Origin: Pseudomonadota bacterium
Lineage (GTDB): Bacteria; Bdellovibrionota; FAC87; UBA2466
Length of the DNA stretch: 63,046 bases
Reading direction: 5' to 3'
Assembly: GCA_009927165.1 (NCBI GenBank)
Contig: RFNO01000071.1
Location: 1-63,046 of the forward strand
The notes under the pieces are model-generated. The model was not told the DNA's origin, made no database searches, and was given only the letters and a program-made list of their open reading frames with translations. This document shows, one piece after another, positions 33,625-42,836 of the stretch. Positions within the stretch are counted from its first letter, which is position 1; each line of letters begins with the position of its first letter. The position numbers and the translations under genes were made by a program.

Positions 33625-34365
33625 ATGGTTACTTATAAAAAAGTATTATTTCCTTTAATCACAGCAGCCCTTGGGCTTTTATTTTTAGCGTCTTGCGGCG
33701 GTACTGGGTCTTCTACCACAGGTATCCCCACTGCAGGAGCAGGTCCCGGAGGACCCACCAATCCTTTACCGACCCCTCCGATAAACCCAACACCAGGGCT
33801 TCCTGATTTAACAGGAGCGGTTTCTTTAGCCTTGCAAGACAATATTAACTACTCTGGTCTCGCTGATATTGCCGGGAATGTGGTCACCCCAGTCGTAGGC
33901 GATCCTAAAGTAAAACTCCAAATTACCAACACGCGCAATCAAAGCGTAAATGGAAAAATGCTAGTTGCGTTTGAAGATAAGCTCGGTTTCTGGGGAGCCG
34001 ATATGACTTCGGTCGCCGGAACAGGCGCTAATACTAGCAGTGGCCTCGATATCATTTTCTCTGATAATGCACTTACTTTCCGCGTAAGTTCTATTCGAGC
34101 AGGAGACAACCTCCTCTCAACGCTCTACTACAGAGTCAGGCAAGCGAATGAAGCTCAATGCTTACCGGTAAAATGTTACATCTTATTTGGCGGACAACGT
34201 TATGAAGTCCCATTCGGTTCCGTACAATGCCCCATGGCTGCTCCTGATATTGTGAGCCCTTGTCGTACCTATATGACACCTTCATCTTCCAATACCGCTG
34301 TAAAAACATTGGGAACTTTTACAGTGAAATATACTGACGCAGCTGTTTTGCCGGAGGGGAACTAA
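33625..34365 (+). CDS. lipoprotein of unknown function, 246 aa
   Basis: GGAG 9 nt upstream of ATG 33625 sets the start. The signal peptide ends in the lipobox LFLASC (Cys24), so the protein is lipid-anchored. A Gly/Pro/Thr-rich linker of about 45 residues (GGTGSSTTGIPTAGAGPGGP...) leads to a beta-rich domain with four Cys in its second half (CLPVKC, QCPM, SPCRT), probably forming disulfides. It is the first of three genes, followed after 2 nt by a second lipoprotein gene. The family is not recognised; an outer-membrane role is likely given the anchor. Confidence 0.78.
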   Translation: MVTYKKVLFPLITAALGLLFLASCGGTGSSTTGIPTAGAGPGGPTNPLPTPPINPTPGLPDLTGAVSLALQDNINYSGLADIAGNVVTPVVGDPKVKLQITNTRNQSVNGKMLVAFEDKLGFWGADMTSVAGTGANTSSGLDIIFSDNALTFRVSSIRAGDNLLSTLYYRVRQANEAQCLPVKCYILFGGQRYEVPFGSVQCPMAAPDIVSPCRTYMTPSSSNTAVKTLGTFTVKYTDAAVLPEGN

Positions 34366-34367
34366 TT

Positions 34368-35060
34368 ATGCGTAAAAGCACTATCGCTGCTACTCTTATC
34401 GTAGGTCTCGTGATTACCCTCGGGTGCGGCAAAAAAGATGATGGAACCTCCAATATCAATCCGGCCCCTGGGGTCACAAATCCTAATGGAATTATCGGCA
34501 ATTGTGCCAACATTGGTGGTGGAACAGCACTATCCAATCTTCCCTTCACCGGAACTCTGGTCTCGCAAAATGGATATACCAATCAAAGTTATAACCGTCT
34601 CAGTTCCATTACGCTAAATCCCTATTTTACAAACTCTAACTACGTGTCTGCTTCGAATAATATAATAGCAAGCGGACAAATTACTCTGGCTGACTTAGCG
34701 TATCTTTATACCAATGGTAATACCAACGGCCCGTCGGCTTGCATTTCATCGGCTGGGGGTGCCCAATCCAACACTAATTCTGGATACTTTTCCAATGGGC
34801 AAGTGCGGTCTTTAGCTTTAAATGGATCCATCCAAGTACCGCTTGTTTCTCCCTTTTCGTGGGGGGGCAACTATCCATACGGGAGTCCTGGTACCAGTCC
34901 CACTCTCGGCCAACAGATGATCCAAGTGATTGTAGGATCGCTCTGCAACGCAGCTTTTGTTCCCTCGTACGGAAATAACCAGGGAAGAATTCGCGGTTGT
35001 GTCTCTGTTCGGTTGGGCACCCAAGTCAACAGCCAAACCCTAAACTATCAAAGCCAGTAA
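34368..35060 (+). CDS. Asn/Ser/Gly-rich lipoprotein, 230 aa
   Basis: The ribosome site GGAGGGG lies in the previous gene's last codons, and the ATG follows its stop by 2 nt, so the two are coupled. The lipobox is ITLGC (Cys20). After KKDDGTSN the protein is rich in Asn, Ser, Gly and Tyr, with a GNCANIGGG segment, ACISSAG and a late LCNAAF and GCVSVRLG, so there are several Cys. It looks like a surface-exposed beta protein with low-complexity parts. No known family. It probably works with its lipoprotein neighbour. Confidence 0.77.
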   Translation: MRKSTIAATLIVGLVITLGCGKKDDGTSNINPAPGVTNPNGIIGNCANIGGGTALSNLPFTGTLVSQNGYTNQSYNRLSSITLNPYFTNSNYVSASNNIIASGQITLADLAYLYTNGNTNGPSACISSAGGAQSNTNSGYFSNGQVRSLALNGSIQVPLVSPFSWGGNYPYGSPGTSPTLGQQMIQVIVGSLCNAAFVPSYGNNQGRIRGCVSVRLGTQVNSQTLNYQSQ

Positions 35061-35091
35061 CATTGGCTTAGCCCCAACTGAAGAGGAAATC

Positions 35092-35310
35092 ATGTTTTTG
35101 GATGAAAAAACAACCGAACTGGACCTGAACCCAGTAACTAGGTCCCGAAGCACGTCCACCGAAACTCCTCGTTGGACGGAACATCGAACTCCCCAAATGA
35201 GAACGGCACCAGCCAGCTCAACTGCTGTAATTGAGGAAAAACACTTCCCCTGGCTGATTAAACTGGCAGCCGCTGTCTCTATTCTGATTCTCAGTCTCTG
35301 GTTATTTTAG
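35092..35310 (+). CDS. small tail-anchored protein, 72 aa
   Basis: A hydrophilic, Thr/Arg-rich 50-residue region (ELDLNPVTRSRSTSTETPRW) is followed by one C-terminal membrane helix (LIKLAAAVSILILSLWLF), so it is probably anchored in the inner membrane with its N-terminus inside. GAAGAGGAA precedes the ATG, 31 nt after the second lipoprotein gene. It belongs to the same plus-strand run as the two lipoproteins. No family or function is known to me. Confidence 0.66.
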   Translation: MFLDEKTTELDLNPVTRSRSTSTETPRWTEHRTPQMRTAPASSTAVIEEKHFPWLIKLAAAVSILILSLWLF

Positions 35311-35323
35311 ACCTGAAACAGAT

Positions 35324-35848
35324 TTATTTCTTTTTGCCTTTTGATTTGGAGTTAAAACGCTCTACAACGGCTTCCGTTAGGTCTTCTCCCGATTGAGCGT
35401 AAAGAACAGCCCCTTCGTTCTTTTCCAGAACTAAAGTAAGCCCTTTTTCTTTGCCTAAAGCTTCAACCACGGAGCGAATCTCATCCACTATCGGTTTAGT
35501 TAATTCTCGTTCTCGTTTCTGTAGTTCCATTTGAGATTCGGCGGCTTGCTTTTGAAGTTCAGCAAACTTTTTCTGAAGCTCTTGCTGTTTCTGGGTTTTG
35601 GCAGACTCGTTCATGAGACCTGCTTTCTTTTCAAATTCTTCAGCTTCTTTCTGTAAAGCTTGTTGCTGCTTTTCCAGCCCGCTTCTTTTGGCAGTGACTT
35701 CTTTTTCAAGAGTCTGCTTTGCATTTTTCCCTGCTTCTACATTTTGCAAAGTCTTTTGAAGGTCAACAAAACCCACTTTAAAAAGCCCTTCGGAAGCGAC
35801 ACTCACCCATCCAAATACCGCTAAAGCTAATACGAGAACGTTTTTCAT
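35324..35848 (-). CDS. skp: Skp/OmpH-type periplasmic chaperone, 174 aa
   Basis: A signal peptide is followed by KVGFVDLQKTLQNVEAGKNAKQTLEKEV and a long helical region rich in Gln, Glu and Lys (TAKRSGLEKQQQALQKEAEEF), the two-helix tentacle pattern of Skp/OmpH chaperones that hold unfolded outer-membrane proteins. It lies 17 nt after bamA in the same direction, which is the common arrangement in Gram-negative bacteria. The last residues (SKSKGKKK) are Lys-rich. The call is firm. Confidence 0.93.
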   Translation of the reverse strand: MKNVLVLALAVFGWVSVASEGLFKVGFVDLQKTLQNVEAGKNAKQTLEKEVTAKRSGLEKQQQALQKEAEEFEKKAGLMNESAKTQKQQELQKKFAELQKQAAESQMELQKRERELTKPIVDEIRSVVEALGKEKGLTLVLEKNEGAVLYAQSGEDLTEAVVERFNSKSKGKKK

Positions 35849-35865
35849 GTTTTTGCCTTTCTTTT

Positions 35866-38193
35866 TTAGAATGCAGGGCCAATCGTAAAAATAAATTGGG
35901 GAGCCCCGCCATTTACAATAGGATGCCCAAACTCAAAACGCAAGGGACCGATAGGAGTAAACCAACGAATCCCATACCCATAATTCGCCAACAGTTTTGG
36001 CTCAGTAAGTTTCAAATCATTAAAAGAATTTCCTGCATCAAAGAAAATAACCCCTCTTACTCTCGCTTCTTTCAAGATTGGAAACTCAATCTCAGCATTG
36101 AGAAATGCCTGATTGGTTCCTCCCACCACAATTTCTTTTCCCTGAAGATTATTATTAATCGCATCTTGGGATAAGGGCGGGCTGGCATTTCCCAGATTTG
36201 CTTTGGGACCGACACTCATGGGAGCATAGCCTCTCAAGGAGAACAACCCGCCTAAAATGTAGAGCTCGTTGACCGGAACCGGCCTATCGGTTGTCGGGGA
36301 AATATTTGCTCCCGTCACGTTCAGACGGAAAATAAAGTCCCAAACAATGGGATGATAAAACCGCAAAGTCCCCGAAGTTCTCAAGAAATGACGGTCAAAT
36401 CCTAAGCCAGCAAGTTCGGATGAAGCACTCCAATACAACCCATCGCGTGGATCAAACCGATCATCTCGTTTGTCATAGATAATATTTGCCGAAATACTGC
36501 TCAGATTTCCATTCAACTGATCGGGCTTGAAAATATCAGTATCGATAATATCTGAAACGTACGAGTGTTCAAACCGGTACGTCAGATACAAATTAGTAAA
36601 TTCACGAACGGGATGCCCCAATTTAACATCAGCTCCCGTTTTGATTTCACTGTAGGAGCGATTTCCAATGAGATAAATAACATCTCGTCGCAGCTGATAA
36701 AGCGATCCGCCTAAACTCCATCGGCTAGCTCCCACATAAGGCTCTTGGAAACTAATATTGTACTCAGACCGACCATTCCCCGTCTGAATTTGAGCGGAAA
36801 GAGCAGCAATCTGCCCATTACCCAGGAAGTTGTTTTGAGATAATTGCGCATTAAATAAAAATCCAGCAGGACCAGTGGAGTAACCCGCTCCAATCACTAA
36901 TTGGCCGGTAGAGCGCTCTTTTACTCTTATTTCAATATCGACAACGTTGGGTGACTTTTTCGAAGTCGATTGATGAAACTCAACTGAATCAAAGTACCCT
37001 AAACGAACCACGTTTTCCCGACTCTCTCGCTTCTTGGCTCCATTAAAGAGCCCCCCTTCATGAATCAGCAACTCACGTCGAATTACTTTGTCTTTGGTTC
37101 GAGTATTTCCAGTAACCGTAATTTCCCCAATATAAACTCTTTCTCCGCGATCAACATCAAACGTAATATCAACAACGTGAGTATCGTCATGAATCATGGG
37201 TTGAGGAACCACGTTAGCGAAAGCGTAACCAAGATCCGAATACTTTTCTGTGAATTTGAGGGTTTCTCGCCGAAGTACTTCGGTATTGAAAATCTCTCCT
37301 TCTTTTAACTCGAGATCGTTCACCAACTCATCTCGTCGATAAAGAAGGTCCCCCTGAAAGTCTACTTTTCCAACCCGATACTGTTTTCCCTCTTCTACAA
37401 AAAAAGTAATGTAGACCCATTTTTTGTCTGGGCTCACTGTCACTTCGGGTTTGCCAAAACGAGCACGAACATACCCTTTGGTTCCGTAATAGAACCCCAA
37501 TCCCGCTACATCTCTCTCAAAAATGGCTTCACGGAAGGAGCCCGAGCCGGACAACCAAGAAAACGGCCCGCCCTCCTGAGTCTGCATGATCCCTTTGAGC
37601 TCAGCATCGGACAAAATAGAGTTTCCGATGATATTGATGCTCTTAACTTGAATCTTATCGTTTTCCTGAATCTTAAAGATGATAGTCGCTTCACCTTTTT
37701 TAGGGTCTCTTTCAATCTCGTAACGGACATCAGCTAAGTAGAACCCTTTCTCCTCGTACTTTGCCAGCAGCTTCTCCACGGATTCGTTAATTTTGGAAAT
37801 ATCCAGAACTTCAAACTCTTTGATTTTAATGAGGTCTTTGGTGTCATCTTTTTCGATGGATTCCAATCCTTCAAACTCGACCTTTTTAACAATTGGTTTT
37901 TCTCTCACCCAATAAATTAACTTTACTCCTCCCGAAGTTGCTTCTTCGTCTACTTGGATATCTTCAAAAAATCCGAGTGAAAAAATACCGCGAATATCTT
38001 CACGGATGACTTCTCGACTGACAGCACTTCCCACTTTCGACACAACGCGATCCACAATTGCAGCTTTTTCTATTTTGTTATTTCCCTTAATTTCAATGGA
38101 AGTGATGTTGGGAGAAACGGAAAGCGCTGTGGCTCCGATCATCCCCATGAAGAGTACGATAAAAAAACCTAGGTTGTTTCTCAGATGTTGCAC
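35866..38193 (-). CDS. bamA: outer-membrane protein assembly factor BamA, 775 aa
   Basis: A signal peptide leads five POTRA domains (about 28-420; ITSIEIKGNNKIEKAAIVDRV opens the first) and an Omp85 beta-barrel that ends in the C-terminal Phe (FTIGPAF). LRGY in GGLFSLRGYAP is the conserved loop-6 motif of the barrel. It inserts barrel proteins into the outer membrane. The start is GTG 38193, with a weak ribosome site. A candidate sigma-70 promoter (38230-38259) lies just upstream, after lolD, so it may be expressed both from the long operon and on its own. skp follows after 17 nt. The assignment is firm. Confidence 0.96.
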   Translation of the reverse strand: MQHLRNNLGFFIVLFMGMIGATALSVSPNITSIEIKGNNKIEKAAIVDRVVSKVGSAVSREVIREDIRGIFSLGFFEDIQVDEEATSGGVKLIYWVREKPIVKKVEFEGLESIEKDDTKDLIKIKEFEVLDISKINESVEKLLAKYEEKGFYLADVRYEIERDPKKGEATIIFKIQENDKIQVKSINIIGNSILSDAELKGIMQTQEGGPFSWLSGSGSFREAIFERDVAGLGFYYGTKGYVRARFGKPEVTVSPDKKWVYITFFVEEGKQYRVGKVDFQGDLLYRRDELVNDLELKEGEIFNTEVLRRETLKFTEKYSDLGYAFANVVPQPMIHDDTHVVDITFDVDRGERVYIGEITVTGNTRTKDKVIRRELLIHEGGLFNGAKKRESRENVVRLGYFDSVEFHQSTSKKSPNVVDIEIRVKERSTGQLVIGAGYSTGPAGFLFNAQLSQNNFLGNGQIAALSAQIQTGNGRSEYNISFQEPYVGASRWSLGGSLYQLRRDVIYLIGNRSYSEIKTGADVKLGHPVREFTNLYLTYRFEHSYVSDIIDTDIFKPDQLNGNLSSISANIIYDKRDDRFDPRDGLYWSASSELAGLGFDRHFLRTSGTLRFYHPIVWDFIFRLNVTGANISPTTDRPVPVNELYILGGLFSLRGYAPMSVGPKANLGNASPPLSQDAINNNLQGKEIVVGGTNQAFLNAEIEFPILKEARVRGVIFFDAGNSFNDLKLTEPKLLANYGYGIRWFTPIGPLRFEFGHPIVNGGAPQFIFTIGPAF

Positions 38194-38229
38194 TAAGTAA
38201 TCGTATTTATTAACTTTCAGTAGGAGCCG

Positions 38230-38259
38230 ATAATACCCTCAGCAAGAATGAGTTGTAAA
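38230..38259 (-). promoter_or_regulatory. candidate sigma-70 promoter for bamA-skp
   Basis: On the minus strand TTTACA (38259-38254) and TATTAT (38235-38230) are separated by 18 nt. The site lies in the 122-nt gap between lolD and the bamA start. TTTACA differs from TTGACA by one base and TATTAT from TATAAT by one. Confidence 0.4.
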
Positions 38260-38315
38260 TGATTTTAGCCCTCCGTTTTTATTTTGTTCAAATCGACTTA
38301 AGTATTTAATTTTAC

Positions 38316-38990
38316 TCAGGAAAGTCGACCGTTAGTCAATCGGTAAACTTTGGGATATTGGCGGGCCAAATTTTCATCGTGAGTCACGGAAACCATCGCC
38401 ATTTGATATTGACTGTGCAAGGTGTGAATCAGTTCCATGACTTGTTGTCCTGTTACTGGGTCCAAATTACCGGTCATTTCATCGGTGAGAAGAATCTCGG
38501 GTCGCATGAGCAACGCCCGGGCTATCGCCACTCGTTGTTGTTCTCCTCCAGAGAGTTGTCCAGGTTTGTGGTGTAATCTCTCGCTCAGCCCCACTTGATC
38601 CAATAACTCTTTGGCTCGCTGTCGACTCTCATCTTTTCCCAGCCCGCCAATAAGTCCGGGCATCATGGTGTTCTCCAGTGCTGTGAACTCCAACATCAAA
38701 TAATGAAATTGGAAAACAAATCCCACTTTTTGATTACGAAAAATCGACAGCTCTTTTTCCTTGAGCGCGAACAGGTCTCTTCCTCGAAAAAACACTTTGC
38801 CTTCAGTGGGCTCTTCAAGTGTGCCCAGCAAATGCAAAAAGGTACTTTTTCCTTCGCCGCTTTTGCCTAAGATCGCAACTCGCTCACCTTTTTCCAAAGA
38901 AAAATCCACGCCACTAAGAATCTCTAACGCGTGTTGCGACTGCCGATCAAAGACTTTTTTCAAGTTTTGAGCTTCTAATAACTTACTCAT
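38316..38990 (-). CDS. lolD: LolD-type lipoprotein-releasing ABC ATPase, 224 aa
   Basis: Walker A is GKSGEGKS, the signature LSGGEQQRVAIARAL, Walker B ILLTDEMTGNLD and the H-loop VTHD, in the order of the MacB/LolD ATPase family. It powers extraction of lipoproteins from the inner membrane for transfer to LolA. The Walker B tail reads DEMTGNLD instead of the usual DEPTGNLD. The gene overlaps the permease gene by 8 nt. The assignment to Lol rests on the LolC/E neighbour and on bamA downstream. Confidence 0.9.
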   Translation of the reverse strand: MSKLLEAQNLKKVFDRQSQHALEILSGVDFSLEKGERVAILGKSGEGKSTFLHLLGTLEEPTEGKVFFRGRDLFALKEKELSIFRNQKVGFVFQFHYLMLEFTALENTMMPGLIGGLGKDESRQRAKELLDQVGLSERLHHKPGQLSGGEQQRVAIARALLMRPEILLTDEMTGNLDPVTGQQVMELIHTLHSQYQMAMVSVTHDENLARQYPKVYRLTNGRLS

Positions 38991-40194
38991 AACGAAGTGC
39001 CTGCACTGGACGACTCATTGCTGCTTTAAGTGCCGGAATCACACTGAACAGCACACACAAACCGACTGCCATAACTGATATCGTCGCCAAATCTGCCATT
39101 TGAACTTTCAGCGGCAATTTGCTCACATTGTAAATGGATTCACTCAAAATAGCAGGCTGAAAATGTTCAACCAACCAACACAACACAAATCCTAGCACTA
39201 TCCCAACCCCAACCCCTAAGACGCCCACGACTGTCCCTTGAGCCATAAAAAACAGAACAATCGATTTAAATCTCATTCCCATGGCTCGTAGAATAGCGAC
39301 ATCTCTTTTTCTTTGATAAGTACTCATCATCAGTAAGTTGATGACGTTCATACCGGCTAGGGCAACTACGATATCTAACACCCAGAACAACATGACTTTC
39401 TGATGTCGGACTGCCTTGAAGATATTTTGATTGATATCACTCCACCTTTTTGCTCCGGCCACTTTAGACATTTGCTCTTGGACCCGCTCGAAAGCATCGT
39501 CAAGAGATACGCCAGCTAAGGCTACTTTATAAAAGGGCTCCGAACCAACTTTTTGAAAAAGTCTCTGCAACTCGTGCAAGTCAACATAAGCGTAACGCAA
39601 ATCGTGTTCGTAGATTCCGAATTTGGTAATGGCCGTTACTACAAACTCTTCCGTTTGCAGGCGATTTCGCCCCATCAACACTCTGACTGTATCCCCTTTT
39701 GCGATTTTTAACTTATCAGCAAGGCCTTTTCCCACCCATATCCATCGAGGACTTTGAGCAGCATTTCTTTCAGGGGGGTCCACCCAAATACGGGACCAAT
39801 CGGTGACTCTATCTGAGTCTTGTAGGGATATCCCCTCCAGAGTAACGCCTCCCACACCATTTTTTACTAACATGGCTTGTCCTAACCAAAATGGAGTGAC
39901 TGCTTTGATACCGGGAATTTTCTCCAGCGTTTTTCTAAAATACTCTTCTTGGAGACGCTCACCTTTGGGAATTACCACAAGCGCAGACGTAATATCGGTA
40001 TATTTATTTTGTAGAAACTCAAGAAACCCCGACATAACAGACAGAACGAGCATGAGCTGGGCGACACCTAATGCAACTCCTCCGATAGAAATCCAAAGGG
40101 CTAGAGTTAACAGACTGCCGCCACGAGGAAAAAGATAACGCTTCAATAAAAAGAATAGTCCCGTGAAAAGACTTCTTGAAGGTGGCCTTTGCAT
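38983..40194 (-). CDS. lolC: LolC/E-type lipoprotein-releasing permease, 403 aa
   Basis: Four membrane helices, one near the N-terminus (SLLTLALWISIGGVALGV...) and three at the C-terminus (LFWVLDIVVALAGMNVINLLMMS and others), flank a large periplasmic domain; ALVVIPKGERL and RKRDVAILRAMGM are family features. With LolD it forms the inner-membrane complex that releases lipoproteins. Only one permease gene is present here, so a homodimer may replace LolC plus LolE, as in many bacteria. Its start overlaps the valS stop (TGATG). Confidence 0.9.
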   Translation of the reverse strand: MQRPPSRSLFTGLFFLLKRYLFPRGGSLLTLALWISIGGVALGVAQLMLVLSVMSGFLEFLQNKYTDITSALVVIPKGERLQEEYFRKTLEKIPGIKAVTPFWLGQAMLVKNGVGGVTLEGISLQDSDRVTDWSRIWVDPPERNAAQSPRWIWVGKGLADKLKIAKGDTVRVLMGRNRLQTEEFVVTAITKFGIYEHDLRYAYVDLHELQRLFQKVGSEPFYKVALAGVSLDDAFERVQEQMSKVAGAKRWSDINQNIFKAVRHQKVMLFWVLDIVVALAGMNVINLLMMSTYQRKRDVAILRAMGMRFKSIVLFFMAQGTVVGVLGVGVGIVLGFVLCWLVEHFQPAILSESIYNVSKLPLKVQMADLATISVMAVGLCVLFSVIPALKAAMSRPVQALRYE

Positions 40195-42827
40195 CAGCTC
40201 CCGATTTCCTTCAAATAGCGTTCGATAGCCAATACTTCAGCTCGGAGATCATCAGCCTGTTTTCGCACTCCTGCTTTTACAGCTTCTGGCGCTCCGCTCA
40301 TGAATTTTTCGTTTTGCAATTTACTTTCCGCACGCTCAAGTGCACTTCGCTTATCTATTAATTCTTTTTTTCTCTTTTCAATTTCCTGCGTAAGATCTCC
40401 TAAATACTCTTTCTCAACAAAAATGGAGCAGTCTTTGAGTACGAGTTCAATAACTTCTGCCTGAGTCATACGTTGATCAACAAAAGTCACTTTTGAAGCT
40501 CTTGTTAAACGCCCTAACTTTTCCTCATGTATCTTCAATTCTCCGATTACACGAGGTTGGGCCCAAATCGTAATTGGAATTTCCTTGCTTCCAGGGATTT
40601 GATGCGTGCCGCGCAAGGTTCTCACTTTTTCCACGAGTTCAATCACTCGCTGTAGTTGTCTCTCTGCTTCCGGATATTCGTGCTCTTTCAGCCATTCTGG
40701 AAAGGAAGCTAACGAAATACTCCTGGCTTGAGAACTACGAAACGGCAACTCGTGCCAGAGCTTTTCTGTAACAAAAGGCATCATCGGATGAAGTAACCTA
40801 AGTACTTCTTCCAGAACATCAACCGCCGTAGAGTCTTTAGCGTTCTTTCTTTTCTCTAATTCATCTTTTGATTTAATAAACTCGACAAACCAGTCACAGT
40901 AATCGTTCCAAACAAAGTGGTAGACAGCTTGAGCAGCTTCAAAAAATCGGTAATGGTCCAGACACTCTCCCACTTTTTTCTTGGTGGCATTGAGACGGGT
41001 AAAAATCCACTGATTAATCAAACTATTTTCGTCTCTCTTTGAGGACGTGACAGAAGAAAAATGTAACAAAACAAATTTGGTTACATTCCAGAGCTTCGTT
41101 ACAAAATTACGACACCCCTCAACCCCTTCATCGGACACTCGAAGATCTCGACCATGAAAGGCATTCCAGGCCAGAAAGAACCGTAAAGAATCAGCTCCCA
41201 TGCGATCGATAATTTCCAGCGGATCAACCACATTCCCCTTCGTTTTGGACATTTTTTGCCCATGTTCGTCTCTCACCATGGGATGAAGATAAACTGTATG
41301 AAAGGGGATTTTCCCTGTCATTTTTATACCGAGCATGATCATTCGAGCTACCCAGAAAAACAGGATGTCGAACCCGGTTTCCAACACATCATTGGGATAA
41401 AACTTTCTTAAGTCGGGAGTGTCTTCTGGCCAGCCCAAAGTAGAAAATGGCCATAGCCCGGAACTGAACCAAGTGTCTAATACATCCTCTTCTTGGCGTA
41501 TCCTTTTGCTCTGACAACTGGAACATACTTCGGGAGTCTTTACTGCCACTGTGACTTCTGTACAGTCAACACAGTACCAAACGGGAATTCGATGGCCCCA
41601 CCACAATTGTCGACTCACACACCATGGACGAATATTGTTCATCCAATCAAAATAAACGTTCTCCCACTCCTCCGGTAAAATTCGGATCTTTTTGGTTTTC
41701 ACTGCTTCGATCGCATCTTGAGCCAGCACCTCAGCTTTTACGAACCATTGCGCACTGACTTTTGGCTCAACTGCCGTTGCACAACGATCGCAATGTCCTA
41801 CGTTGTGCACGTGTTCTTCTTCTTTAATCCAAAGACCAGAATTCTTTAAGTCCTCGACAATTTGGTCACGGGCTTTTTCACGACTCAAGCCACGGTACTG
41901 CCCCCCTTGATCATTAACTCGTGCTTCATCATCAAAAATAGTGATCACGCTTAATTGATGTCTTTTCCCAACGACATAGTCGTTTACGTCATGACCTGGA
42001 GTAATTTTGAGAACTCCGGTCCCAAACGCCGGGTCAACATAACTATCGCCAATAATGGGAATGGAACGATTCATTAGGGGCAGGACCACTTTTTTCCCAA
42101 TCAATCGCTGATACCGTTTGTCATCTGGATGCACAGCTATCGCAACATCGCCCAGGAGAGTTTCGGGCCGAGTAGTAGCTACGGTGAGAAACTCTTCGGT
42201 GGACCCTTCTAAATAATACTTAAGATGCCAGAAGCGCCCCTTAATTTCTTTAAATTTGACTTCAAGATCTGAAAGCGCCGTACGACATCTCGGGCACCAT
42301 TGGATAATGGCTTCATCTCGAAAAACAAGGCCCTCTTGGTATAAACGTACAAAACATTCACGGACAGCGACCGAAACTTTTTCATCAAGAGTAAATGCCA
42401 AACGATCCCAATCGAGGCTACAGCCTAATGTTTTAAGTTGGCTGATGATTGTCCCTTGGGACTTATCTTTCCACTCCCATACTTTCTCAAGGAACTTTTC
42501 TCTTCCCAAAGCATGTCGATTGATTTGCTGCTCTTTTTGAAGTTGTCGCTCAACGACCATCTGGGTAGCGATTCCGGCATGATCCGTGCCCGGCAACCAA
42601 AGAGCATTAAACCCCTGCATTCTTTTCCGCCGGATGAGAATATCTTCCAGAGTTCCCGTAAGGGCATGACCCATGTGTAATACCCCAGTAACGTTGGGAG
42701 GAGGCAACACAATCGTGTAGGGTTTCTTCGGGGAATCAACTGAAGCGGAGAACACTCCTAACTCGAGCCACTTCTGATAAATTTCTTTTTCATCTTTTTG
42801 AGGATTAAACTGATTGTCCAGTGCCAT
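40194..42827 (-). CDS. valS: valyl-tRNA synthetase, 877 aa
   Basis: Class I signatures are present: HMGHALTG (HIGH box) and KMSKTKGN (KMSKS box), with the editing domain between and a C-terminal coiled coil (EIEKRKKELIDKRSALERAESKL) as in ValRS. CPRCRTALSD is the zinc-type loop seen in many ValRS. It charges tRNA-Val and edits threonine. It lies 9 nt after the COG3014 lipoprotein gene, and its stop overlaps the lolC start, so it is embedded in an envelope operon. The start follows AAAGAAAG. The call is firm. Confidence 0.96.
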   Translation of the reverse strand: MALDNQFNPQKDEKEIYQKWLELGVFSASVDSPKKPYTIVLPPPNVTGVLHMGHALTGTLEDILIRRKRMQGFNALWLPGTDHAGIATQMVVERQLQKEQQINRHALGREKFLEKVWEWKDKSQGTIISQLKTLGCSLDWDRLAFTLDEKVSVAVRECFVRLYQEGLVFRDEAIIQWCPRCRTALSDLEVKFKEIKGRFWHLKYYLEGSTEEFLTVATTRPETLLGDVAIAVHPDDKRYQRLIGKKVVLPLMNRSIPIIGDSYVDPAFGTGVLKITPGHDVNDYVVGKRHQLSVITIFDDEARVNDQGGQYRGLSREKARDQIVEDLKNSGLWIKEEEHVHNVGHCDRCATAVEPKVSAQWFVKAEVLAQDAIEAVKTKKIRILPEEWENVYFDWMNNIRPWCVSRQLWWGHRIPVWYCVDCTEVTVAVKTPEVCSSCQSKRIRQEEDVLDTWFSSGLWPFSTLGWPEDTPDLRKFYPNDVLETGFDILFFWVARMIMLGIKMTGKIPFHTVYLHPMVRDEHGQKMSKTKGNVVDPLEIIDRMGADSLRFFLAWNAFHGRDLRVSDEGVEGCRNFVTKLWNVTKFVLLHFSSVTSSKRDENSLINQWIFTRLNATKKKVGECLDHYRFFEAAQAVYHFVWNDYCDWFVEFIKSKDELEKRKNAKDSTAVDVLEEVLRLLHPMMPFVTEKLWHELPFRSSQARSISLASFPEWLKEHEYPEAERQLQRVIELVEKVRTLRGTHQIPGSKEIPITIWAQPRVIGELKIHEEKLGRLTRASKVTFVDQRMTQAEVIELVLKDCSIFVEKEYLGDLTQEIEKRKKELIDKRSALERAESKLQNEKFMSGAPEAVKAGVRKQADDLRAEVLAIERYLKEIGS

Positions 42828-42836
42828 TTCTTTCTT

